From: Armillaria gallica
Taxonomy: Eukaryota > Basidiomycota > Agaricomycetes > Agaricales > Physalacriaceae
Length of the DNA stretch: 64,000 bases
Assembly: GCA_037576215.1 (NCBI GenBank)
Contig: JBANDB010000009.1
Coordinates: 930,001 to 994,000, forward strand
Direction: 5' to 3'
The notes under the pieces were generated by a model, which had not been told where the DNA came from, did not search any database, and saw only the letters and a program-made list of their open reading frames with translations. The position numbers and the translations under genes were made by a program. Of this stretch, positions 24,480 through 35,025 are shown in pieces (position 1 is the stretch's first letter; each line of letters starts with the position of its first letter).

Positions 24480-25078
24480 GGCTCGATTGCAAAGGGGCTC
24501 AGTTGGTTGACTTTCCGCCATTAACACTGTTGGCACGCGAAATTATTGTCAGTCAATCCAGCAGACTAGAATCACGGTGTGTTGGAAGCTTACACGAGAA
24601 CATCATGGCAGTGCCACCTACTTGGGCTGTTTGTATGTCTGTCCAATGTGACGTTACACGTCAGTATATCTCCGCCGCGCTCGCAAATCACTCGAAAATG
24701 ACAAAATGCCGGGTAAGACCACGCGGAATTCCACATATCGAGCCCTGGTGTCAGTCTTCCGGTCATTTTTCAGCACCTCTTCCTAACGCAATAAATGCCA
24801 GATATCTCAGCTCGGTTTTCTAGACATCTTTTAGAAGTTAGTGAGTGATGTTAACAAAGACCGTCATAACAAAATCGTAGGGGAATAGCGGCCCGGGAGC
24901 TCTGGAGCGTTTACCTGGTTCGACATCCATTCTGTGACGTTGTGAATGGTTCTATCTTCCACCGGGCGGTCAAGGTATCCGCACGCAGCGTTTCGCCGTT
25001 GGCAAATAACAGCAACATGGCTGATGCCCATGCTTATAAGTAAAGCGGAAAACGCACCTTTCTGCAAGTTCCTCCCTC
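24480..25078. promoter_or_regulatory. duplicated 5' flank of the intact carbonic anhydrase gene
   Basis: Conserved with 11385-11960 upstream of the pseudogene. A TTATAAGTAA at about 25035, roughly 45 bp before the ATG, is a possible TATA element. Conservation of the flank shows that the duplication included upstream sequence, so both copies began with similar promoters. Confidence 0.4.
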
Positions 25079-26236
25079 ATGATCTTCTTCAACGTCTTTG
25101 TACTAGCTCAAGCGGCTTGTTCCCTTGGTAAACCAATCTCACGCTCGCCGACGAGGAGCACAGAGCGCGACGTCGATGGTTGGCAGGCGTTATCAGATGG
25201 AAACAAGAATTTCCGTGCAGAGATCAATCCAGATTTTCTCAAAAACTTGGCTCAGGGACAACGTGAGTGCCCGGAGTATATACAGTCCTTGAACATCATC
25301 CTCACTGATTGAAACAGGTCCAGAATTTATGTTCCTTGGGTGTTCTGATAGCCGGTACGTTATGCTAGCCTCAGCAGTGATCCCAGAACGCAATTGAGGT
25401 TAGGCGCAGTGTCAGTGAAGGAACGATCTTCAATGCGCTCCCTGGGATGATGTTTGCGGAAAGGAATATAGCAAACCAATACAGTGAGAATGATAGGAAT
25501 ACGTAACATATCTTCCGTCGTCCGCTGCACTCGTAGTGACTCATGTTCGTTATAGGAATGCGGTCATGTCCTACGCCGTGGAGGGTCTGGGCGTTCGGCA
25601 TATCATCGTTATGGGTCATCAAGGGTGCGGTGGTGTAAAAGCAGCCATTGCCTCCCCCCCTCCCCAGCCGTGGGACACCGCTGATTTTGCAGTGCAAGAA
25701 TGGATCCTCCCTTTGAGGAAATTATACGCCGCATCGGACAGGTACGCATGAAGCGATATCGTTGCTGTAACCTGGTACTGAATCAGACAGCAGACCTGAG
25801 ATCGTCGAGTACAGGAACAAGCACCCCGGATGCGCCAACGTCCCTAAACCAAAGCTTCACGATTGTAAGCCTTGCATGCATATTGGTTGTCTTTTTTACA
25901 GCATTCGATGATGTCCTATAGCCGTTGTCCAAGCAATGGTGGGGGAGAACGTCAAACAGACTGTCTCAAATATTGCTTCATCGCAGCTGATTGAAGAGGT
26001 TAGTAAAAGAAAGTCGCGCGTTTGTCCGTCAACGTCTCATGAATATCATGCAGCGCTACAGCAACTCGACTAAGTCCGCGGTATTTATCCATGGGTTGGT
26101 GTATAATATGGAGAATGGCGAGATAACGAATCTGGATGTTTCTGTTGGGCCTCCAGGGATGCGCATTCCTCCGGTCCCCTTCCCAGATAGTAGGGCCCCC
26201 GCAGAAGTTTTCACGGTTCAGTCTTACGGACCGTAG
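25079..26236 (+). CDS. beta-class carbonic anhydrase
   Basis: Interconverts CO2 and bicarbonate with a zinc ion. Seven exons with GT..AG introns keep one frame: 25079-25262, 25318-25354, 25410-25502, 25556-25741, 25794-25864, 25922-25998, 26054-26236, giving 276 aa. Zinc and catalytic motifs are CSDSR (exon 2/3) and HQGC (exon 4). Further family blocks are ALPGMMFAERNIANQY, AVMSYAVEGLGVRHIIVMG, ENVKQTVS and VFIHGLVYNMENGEITNLDV. The first 18 residues (MIFFNVFVLAQAACSLG) look like a signal peptide, so the enzyme may be secreted. The exon 5 acceptor could shift by one codon. The gene is flanked by duplicated sequence shared with the broken copy at 11963-13098 and is the only functional copy here. 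Splicing is inferred from frame and family match. Confidence 0.88.
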
Positions 26237-26439
26237 TTACTTTTTTTGGTTGTCATGGGAAGGAAGGAAGTAGGTTTCGTTAGAAGTGAATACTAGTCCT
26301 AAATGAACTATCTCCGTTGCTTGTCAACATTATGACCGGAGCAAGTTGATTTTATCCGTCGCTGTGGCTCCTTCTTTGAAAAAGCAACCAAGTCCGTACT
26401 ACGGTTCGCTATCCACGCAGTCGTTTGTTGCACTCTTAC

Positions 26440-29110
26440 GGTGTTTAACCTAGCGATTACACCATGTATCATGTATTTCTACGCGCCCCTTCATTGAAAG
26501 AGTTGCGTGGACGCCACTCTGAATACCGATGGGAACATATAGTACCCTCGCCCATGCCAGCGGTATTGGATGCCGATAGGATGCATTGAACTCGGCAAAA
26601 TCATTCGAAGTCAACGAAGGTAATGATGACGGAGGAACTGAGGAAGATTCAGAAGGAGAACGGGAGGGCAAATTCGCTGGAGAAGGTAGCGTGTTCTCTA
26701 CGGGAAAGTGCGGCGAAGTGTCGGAGATTGACTGATTTTTTTGTACTACGTTGCCTAGCAGACGCAGGGTGGAATTGAGCTTCAGCTGCAAAATACTATG
26801 AGAGCGGTTCGCCTGCCATTTGAGGGGAGTGATGCTTCTTTACGATCGTAAGCTAACGTGTCCGTATTAGTTGTATTATCACGAAAGGTATATGCGGTCC
26901 ATTGGCCACATCGTTGTACGTTCGGACCCATTACTCGGCTTGTCGTGGATTCCAGGTTACTTGACAGCAGCTCCATGGAATGAAGTAGAGCACGAAACGG
27001 ATTGTACTCGAAGCGAACCATTTGAAAAGTGCCATCCCGAGCGTCCTTTAGCATGGATGCCGTAATCGTCTGTGCAGGAACGAGTGAGTTGTTGCGTCGC
27101 CATTAGGAAGGACCATAATAGCCGCTGGGTACTGTGAGCTGTAGGTGTTCCACCCACACCGACACTACTGCAACGTCAGCACCACGCCCCAATTCAAGTA
27201 AAAAGCAGCACGAACGTGTCCGTCGATGTATCAGCTAGCATGTCTGTATGACCACGGGAAGTGCAAGCCTGCCAGCACAACAGTCTCCAGCTAGACGTCT
27301 CTTCGTCTACCAACATGATCGAAACGATTTTCTGCTCTGTGCCGATTAACTGCCGTAAATCCAGGTACCGATCCGGTCCGTATACCCAGCGTTGGAAGTT
27401 TGGACCTACACGGATCCACAATGAAGGGCTGCCACGAGTGCGCTGCGGGTAAGACGGATCGTTTGCCATCGAAGGCGAATGAATACTGTGTCGAGGTCAT
27501 ACTGAGGTAGCGCTCGTTCTAGTGCGATGGGCTTCACACTAGGTAAAGATTAATGGAGTGTTGTCGTCGCAATGACACCTAAAGGGCCGATTTTGGTTTG
27601 ACAGGGGTAAAGGGAGCGTCGGCACGACGGGGTAACTTTGGCACCGTACTGCTCCACGGTGAAGAACCCTGTCCGCCCACGAGACCAGTCACATTCCGCA
27701 CATTTCACCAACTCGGTGTGCGACAACCGAGGGCGTCCAGGAAGATTTGGAGTGATAAGCATGTAGCTAGAAGGAATTGACGATAGTAGCGCAAATGTAT
27801 AGCTCGTCGCTTCGACAACTCAGTGACCAGAGTATCAGTTGTTGCCCATAAGGCAATAGCTAGACTTTCGTTAACTCGCTTCGTCTCGTTAGAATACCTT
27901 TGCCATACCTAGATGCCCTCAACGTCTCCGCATTGAAATACGTCATTCGATATCTCCGAGCCCAAAGTCCTCTAGATTTTGACCGGTGTTCGACAACTCT
28001 CGCCGTCGCCTTTTTCTTTTGACTTCCGCCGTTCCAGGATGGTTTCTATCTGGTTCCGTCACTCTCGCTAACATACTCGACGATGTAGGAAGTCGACGGG
28101 GTAGTGACTGCATGTACCAAAGAATATCGCGGCATAGTTCCAAATCATGAAACAGATGATCCAGTGCCCGAATCCCCGCTTGGTGCTGGTAGCTATTATG
28201 AGCATACTACCACCGATGCTAGAACCAAAACATTTCATACCTTTGATCGAAATAACATCCAATATCGCCGATGCCGAGGCCAGTTAACTTTATAAAATAA
28301 GATAAACCTGATGAAGGAAAGAATCGAGAGAGCGATGGAAGATATCATTGCCCCCATCAAGACAAGTCTAGAGATAGGTGGTGAATTTCTGCGCCAATTT
28401 TGGAATCAAATGACACGGAATACCTTGTCGTTTCCTCGTCGTAGAGATTGTTACAAAGTGACTGGAGCCACCGTCAGGAAACGCGTAGTTCGCTTTCTTC
28501 CTTGGCCGTAACATCACACACGCGATCGTCATCGTCTCCAGTTCATCAGTGATTTCCTGTTTGATGGCCGAGCTGCGCCCTACTTGCTGGCGATACATGC
28601 GGCTGCTGTCATGTAAGCACAATCTTGTTCAAGATGCGAGCAAAAAAGATTTACTCATATCCATAATCAGACTACAGATATCCCGCCACCGCCCCTACGC
28701 TCATGTCGCAGGCAGCCGTCGCCACCGCCAGTCTTCAATGTCTTCACTCTTCTTGTAGAATCGGACGTCGCAAGATTCCGATGCGTCGTTCAAGTCGTAG
28801 CGCATCCAATAGTGCCGATATAGGCGTCATTTCAGAAGTTCGAACAGAGATGGAGGGAGGTACTGTAAGTAGAAGCAAAAGTCCCGCATTTCTGACTAAG
28901 CAGGAACACGTTACTCCATTTCTGGCGAACGCTCCTAGGCTCAATGGGCGTCAGCAGCTCTCGCTGCATCGACAACTCCTTTGTATTCATACGACGCGCG
29001 CGCGCGTAAATTTTACCGCTCAAAAATTTGACCCTGGCACTGGTTGGCAATTTCTTTCCTCTTGGCAGTGCTGCAATGTGCCGAAGAGCCTTCACCATGA
29101 CAGATCGCAA
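26440..29110. repeat. family A low-copy repeat, copy 4
   Basis: Begins after the intact carbonic anhydrase with the segment also found at 13330-13830, and carries the full set of A landmarks through to CTCTCGCTGCATCGA (near 28960). A (GC)n stretch GACGCGCGCGCGCG lies near 28994. The rightmost 150 bp continue into the flank of DUF6534 gene 1, so the A unit and the DUF6534 unit are contiguous. Confidence 0.6.
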
Positions 29111-29630
29111 ACGCTGCGACATCCAAATCTCATGATTTTAGAATCTGATTTGTGCCATGGCATCTCTTTCTGATGTCATCTATGCAGCCATATTAAAGTT
29201 GCGCCTAGTATAGATGATGGTCGGAGATGGTCGAACCATGTGCATGCGGTCCGAGCTGCATGGCTATCCGACAAACTGATGTGCCGACATCCTACCTCTA
29301 GACCATCGGCATTTGGGCTGAGTTTGGTCCTCCCGCATCTCTGAGGCGCATTCCTGAGAACGGTGGCAGAACTTTCTCAAGTTCGCGACAATTGCCAACT
29401 GGAAATCGAAATGGGCGTCCGCCCACAACGACAAGCCATGGACTTCAGCACAAGCTGCGCTCACGCTATCGTACTTCCTCAGATTGTGACCCCGACAAAC
29501 ACAGCTTACCTATCGCCGCGTTTGAACTCATGAAATCAAGGAGTATCTCCATCTAATTCTGGATGATCTCATTCATACACGAAGTCGCGAGCGGCGACCA
29601 CTGGAAACATATATATAATTGACTGTTGTC
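29110..29630 (+). promoter_or_regulatory. duplicated 5' flank of DUF6534 gene 1
   Basis: Aligns with 32490-33004 upstream of gene 2. A TATATATAA run at 29610-29618, 13 bp before the ATG, is kept in gene 2 (32982-32992). It could be a TATA element with a very short leader, or the true start could be the in-frame Met at residue 10. Confidence 0.4.
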
Positions 29631-31567
29631 ATGTCCGGATCCCTGTCTGTTCTACCCATGTCTTCGGATGCCCCAGTACCCGTTGCTGGCCCACCCTCGT
29701 TGGGAATGACCATGGGCACTATTTTCTTCGGTCTGATGATTACTGCTATGTGAGTACATCCCTCCAGCACTCATCTCCGACACTCAGCCTTCGCAGGCTA
29801 CACGGTATAAGTGTTCCCCAGCTCGTCATATACTACAGACGATATTCCAAAGATCCCCGACTCTTCCGATACTCAGTATGTACTTACATCGCTCACTCTC
29901 CGTTTTCGCTCATCCATTTCTGTACTCAGATTGGCTTATTCTGGTATGGCGCAGGATATCCGAGGCTTGTAGCTTCATTCTTGACAGGTTTTCAGGTTCC
30001 TCGATACAGTTCAACTCGGCATGGCAATCAATGCTCTCTACTTCTACCTTGTCAGCTCCCATGGAAATTATCAAGCTCTGCTTCAGCTCAATTGGTAAGC
30101 CATGATTCGAGGTCGTCTGAAACAAAGCACTTACCTTGTCCTCGCTTCCAGGAGCATTCGGGTGAACATAATATCTCTGTCTTCACTCCGTCTGCTCTAA
30201 TTAACATTTTTCACTAGTCACAATATACTATCAGTGTGAGTGACAGCTATAGTCTTATATCCCTGACTCTGACCGTTGACTAGATGGCAGTCGTTGTCGG
30301 CGTCCAAGCGTAAGCCTGCGATTTTTGTTGGCAACGGCCTGAAAGACTCACATATGATTCCTCAGGCTATATGCTGTCAGAATATGGAAATGTACGTATA
30401 TTCATTTCCTAAGTCAAGACGGTCCTAACAACCGGCATCTACATCGCAGTTGGCCGGCATTTCCACGTATTTCTGCCATGGTGTGCTGTATGTCCTCGTT
30501 TCACTTCGCCTTGGTATACGGATACATAATGCGTCCCCCCAGTTTCTCTCTGTCGCCGCTTCCTTGGGTGAGTTCTGTTTCAATCATGAATACCGCCGAT
30601 CTGACGGCTACATAATTCAAGCTACGGGAATCTGTGAGCTTTAGTTATATGGATCCGATGCAATGTGGAACTTTAATAATCAACGCTAGACGCGGTGTAT
30701 GCTGAGTAAGAATTTTTCCTACATGTCCCCGTCTCCAGGTCTCTCCTGAGTACATTTTGCCTTACTAGCTATGGAACACACAACCTTCTATCCTTGCCGA
30801 GTATTAAAGTAGGTCTTGAATATGACGCTTGCATGCACGCTCTTACGCAATAGGGTTTCATAGGTGCCCATCGACACAGTTTTCGCTACGACAGCAGCTA
30901 CAGATCTCATTATTGCCGGCATAATGTGCTTTTACTTACACAAGAGTAGAGAAATGACCCGTATGTCCAGGTCCGTTACTAGTTGCTTAGAATATATCGC
31001 ATATCTAACATGAAAGCGATTGTTCATAGTACAATCAAGATCGTCGTAGCGCTGATGCGGCTCGTGATAATGTCAGGGCTGGTCACAAGGTAGACGACGA
31101 AGCTTCACATTTTCCACCTGGTTTCAGGGCTAACGCATCTTTTCGTGATAGTGTCTGTTCGTTGCTTGTCCTCGTCTCGGTGACGACTTCTATGAATATC
31201 GATATTTCATCTAGGCTGATACTATTCCCTACAGGACATCGTGTGGCCGAACTCTCTTCTTTTTGTCGCGTTCGCAATGGCTCTACCAAACCGTCTGTGT
31301 CCTAGTTCATGCAGTAATCCCTGTTCATCCCTAACACATATATTCACCAACAGTTTACATAAATTCCTTGCTGGCAATGTAAGTCCGGGCTCGTTTAAAA
31401 GCATCCCTTTGTTGTCCCTTTGAGAGGCTAAGTTGATTTTGGGCAGGCTCAATTCTCGCAAAATTTCGACCAAACTTGCCGTTAATCTAGGACATCCTGT
31501 TTCTGCTCCTGAAAGTGGTACAGTACTCGAATTTTCACCTAATGACTCAGGCGACACGGCAGTGTGA
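29631..31567 (+). CDS. DUF6534-type multi-pass membrane protein 1
   Basis: Nineteen exons with GT..AG introns of about 45-70 bp: 29631-29749, 29797-29875, 29930-29943, 29996-30094, 30152-30161, 30218-30235, 30284-30309, 30366-30391, 30450-30487, 30543-30567, 30622-30633, 30690-30705, 30769-30808, 30864-30970, 31030-31089, 31152-31179, 31235-31292, 31354-31378, 31447-31567. Together they give 306 aa with no stop. The order of motifs is that of Agaricomycete DUF6534 proteins: MGTIFFGLMITAM, VPQLVIYYRRYSKDPR, FLDTVQLGMAINALYFYLVS, VVVGVQALYAVRIWKF, FLSVAASL, VPIDTVFATTAATDLIIAGI, LMRLVIMSG, WPNSLLFVAFAMALP, LYINSLLAMLNSRK. Seven membrane helices are likely, with a C-terminal cytosolic tail. Function in mushrooms is not established. 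Six exons are 18 bp or shorter or nearly so (10, 12, 14, 16, 18). Confidence 0.85.
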
Positions 31568-31659
31568 TACAAAAGAATTATCGTACGTATCCTTTACCGT
31601 TGTCGATATGCCTACTGATCTTCTTTTTAGCATATCGTTCCGTAATAACGGAGAGAAGC
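31568..31659. other. 3' flank of DUF6534 gene 1
   Basis: Similar to 34928-35025 after gene 2, where the match is cut by an insertion. Confidence 0.5.
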
Positions 31660-32100
31660 TATTCTAAAACCTATTCAAGCAATTGAAGAAGATTACGAGA
31701 CTGTAATAATCAAAGTATATGATGAAATGTATATCATTATCATTTGACTCTTAGACCCACCGCACCTTCGCAGATCTCGTTTTCGAATTAAGAGGAAAGG
31801 GATATCCAGAGGTTATTGGTGCGATACTGCGTTGATTCCCTAGTTCGAGCACGCGAGCAATATCATCGTTGGGCTCAAAGCGAAGCGGTTGACGCGTTCG
31901 GGATGGTGGTTTGGGATAAGCCCTTTTGTTCTGAGGACGACGGATTTCCTCGAGACAGGACAGGTTCCGCCAATAGGACCTGAAAGTTCACTACGGTAGA
32001 TGAAGGCCGCCGGGAAGATTTCATTTTCGTATCTGTGAAAAGTGAACATTGACATTGACATCGACAACTGTACTAGGACTCATCAAAGTTCCCGTTGTAG
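31660..32100. repeat. repeat H, copy 2
   Basis: About 430 bp matching 37250-37670 nearly end to end (shared CATTCAAGCAATTGAAGAAG-type start, GATCTCGTTTTCGAATTA and GGGATAAGCCCTTTTGTTCT), with partial similarity to 8040-8300. It marks the 3' end of the duplicated DUF6534 unit. No gene is supported, although minus-strand frames of 60-97 codons occur. Confidence 0.7.
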
Positions 32101-33004
32101 GGTCGGCAAGATTCTGATCAGTCGCCCAAGGCCTTGATGCATTCAAGCAAACGAGATGGAGTCGATGCAGGTAAAGGAAGGAGGAGCTCCTTCGTACCAA
32201 GCGTGATAAATCATAAACGTACCCTGATCGCGCCGTGATCAGGGTGGGTTTGAGGTTACCGGAGTAACCGTAATGTCTCACGGTCCCTGTTCATGTTCAT
32301 TGTTGGCTTGGGCCCGGCTTAAAACAGATTCAACATGGCTCTCGCGCTCTCTCGCTGCATCGATGACGACTCCTCAGGTCCCAATTCTCAAATGAGGCGC
32401 GCGTCCAAATTACCGATCAAAATCTTGGTACTGGCCCTGGTAAATTTCCTTTTTCTTGGCATTAATCAACTATAGCGTTCTTCACATGGCAGACCGCAAA
32501 CACCGCGACATCCGAATCTCATGATTGTAGAACCTGATATATGCGATGACATCTCTTCCCAATGTCACCCATGCAGCCATATTAATATTGCGCCTATTAT
32601 AGATGAAGATCGAAGATCGTATCATGCGGTCGCTGCATGGCTATCCGATTGGCTGATATGCCGACATCCCACCTCTGGACCATCGGTATTTGGGCTGGGT
32701 TTGACCCCCCTGCATGTCTGAGGCGCATTCCTAAGAACGGTGACGGGACTTTCTCAAGTGCACCACAATTGCCAGTTGGAAATTGAAATGAGCGTCCGCC
32801 CACGACGACAGACCACTCACTCAGACTACATGCTTCCTTAGATTAAGATTGCATCATTAGGTGACCCCGACAAACACAGCTCACCCATCCCCGCGTTTGA
32901 ACCATGAAATCAAGGAGTATCCCTAGCTAATTCTGGATGATCTTATTCAGACACGAATCCGCGAGCGGTGACCACTGGCGATATATATATAATTGGCTAT
33001 TATC
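32101..33004. other. spacer and duplicated 5' flank of DUF6534 gene 2
   Basis: From about 32340 it aligns with 28960-29630 (GCAGCCATATTAA and GCGAGCGG..CCACTGG segments shared). It also carries an ATATATATAA run near 32982. 32101-32340 shows nothing recognisable. Confidence 0.5.
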
Positions 33005-34927
33005 ATGTCGGGATCTCTGTTTGTTCTACCCATGTCTTCGGATGCTCCAGTGCCCGTTGCTGATATGCCTTCGCCAGGAATGACCATGGGTGGTCCTTTA
33101 GGCGGTCTATCGATTACTGCTATGTGAGTTCACCGCCAGTTTCATCTCCGAGTCTCTGACACTCCGACTTCGCAGGCTATACGGGATAAGCATTCCCCAG
33201 CTCGTCATATACTACAGGCGATATCCAAATGATCCGCGGCTCTTCCGATATTCTGTAAGTACTACATCGCTCACTCTCGATAATTCGCTCATTGACTGCT
33301 CTATTCAGATCGTCTTGCTCTGGTACATCAGTGGATACCCGACTCTTGTACTATATTGACCCGCCTTACAACTTTTTAGGATCCTCGACACGCTTCAACT
33401 TGCCCTAATTTCTTCTGCCCTCTACTTCTACCTTGTTACCTCCCATGGAAATTATCAGGCTCTGCTCAAGTTCACCTGGTAAGCCATGGTTCGAGGCGCC
33501 ATCCGATCTCAAGTATTCACTTGCATCCTCGCTCCCACGTACAGGACCATTCGAGTGAGTGTTTTATTATCCCCGCCGAGTTTGTCATAATCCGACTTCG
33601 TCCTTTCCGGCAGTCGCAAAATACAGTCAGTGTGAGTAGCAGCTGTGTCCTTGTATCCTTGATTCTAAGTATTGACCAGAGGGTAATCGTTGTGGGCATC
33701 CAAGCGTGAGCTACCACTTCCTGGTTGATCTTCAACCATTTAAAACTCACCTACGAGTCCCTCAGGTTATACGCCATAAGAATATGGAAATGTGTGTCTT
33801 TCCTTGCGTCCAGCTACGAATGGTCCCAACGATTGGCGTCGACGTCTTCAGTGGGCCGTCATTTCGATACAGTCCTACCATGGTGTTCTGTGCGTTCTCT
33901 CTTGGTTTCGTCATAGCATACGGATGTGATTTGACACTTGATACGTCTGCCTAGTTTCTCTCTGTGGCAGCTACATTGGGTAGGTTTTCCTTGTTCAAAA
34001 CACCGTCATGAAAACACGAAACTGATATCATTATCTGAACAACGCAAGCTGTGGCAATCTGTAAGCTTTCATTATACAAACCTGGAACAGTGCCGAGTTT
34101 GAAGAAACATTACCAGATGCGATCTATGCAACGTAGGAACTGTTCTTAATGGTGTACCTGTCTCCCGAATAATCCCTGCCTTCCTGCCAGCTATAGCGTA
34201 CAGGATTTTCAATCTTTGTCAAGTGTCAACGTATGTTTCAACTTTCGACATACTCAACATAGTTCATACCTATCCATGGTTTCATGTAGGTACCCATCGA
34301 CACAGTTTTTGCTACAACCGCGGTTTCAGACGTCGTCATCGCCGGTGTAATGTGCTTTTTCTTGCACAAAGGGAGGGAAATAACCCGCGTATCCAGGTCA
34401 GTCGGCCTTTTGTGGTTTCTCAATATCTTGACTCGAACTCAATCATTCTTTACAGTACGATCAAGATCATGGTAACATTAATGCGACTCGTGATAATGTC
34501 TGGGGTGACGACAAGGTAAATGACCACGAACCATATTTTGACGCCTCATTTTATTTTTGACGGCAGTGTATGTTCACTCCTTGTTCTCTTCTCGATCATT
34601 GCATGGCCAGATTCTCTTATATTCCTGGCATTCGACATGATAATATCAAAACGTGGGGTTGTAGTTCGTTTAATAACCTTAGCCCCGTCCGCCACTAACC
34701 CAGCACTCCCTACAGTTTACATGAACTCCTTACTGGCGATGTAAGCCCGGGTTTGGACTCACTTGTCCCTTTCGAAAGGCTAATATTAATTTGATATTTT
34801 GGGTAGGCTCAATTATCGCAAGATTCCAGCAGAGCTCGCCATCGATTTAGGACATCCTATTTCTACTCCTAGCAGTGGTACGGTGCTCAACTTTGCCCCT
34901 AATGAGTCTGGCGAAACCGCAGTGTGA
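33005..34927 (+). CDS. DUF6534-type multi-pass membrane protein 2
   Basis: Paralogue of the gene at 29631. Eighteen exons: 33005-33123, 33176-33254, 33309-33322, 33380-33478, 33545-33554, 33614-33631, 33680-33705, 33766-33791, 33852-33889, 33955-33979, 34049-34060, 34117-34132, 34191-34230, 34290-34396, 34456-34515, 34567-34652, 34716-34740, 34807-34927. Every exon has the same length as in gene 1, except that exon 16 (86 bp) equals exons 16+17 of gene 1 (28+58), with no intron at that site. The product is again 306 aa and open throughout. Motifs are IPQLVIYYRRYPNDPR, ILDTLQLALISSALYFYLVT, VVGIQALYAIRIWKL, VPIDTVFATTAVSDVVIAG and LYMNSLLAMLNYRK. Both genes are apparently intact, so the duplication may have yielded two functional proteins. 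Confidence 0.85.
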
Positions 34928-35025
34928 TATAAAGAAATAATTGTACTTACCACTTACCGTTGTCGATGTCGGATCTGATAGACTAGTTTTCTTTTCAGGA
35001 TATCATTCCATGATGGAGATAAGTT

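Noticed and set aside
29110..29630. Separate gene upstream of DUF6534 gene 1
   Set aside because: Homologous flank exists upstream of gene 2 but frames are not conserved between the two; treated as duplicated 5' flank.
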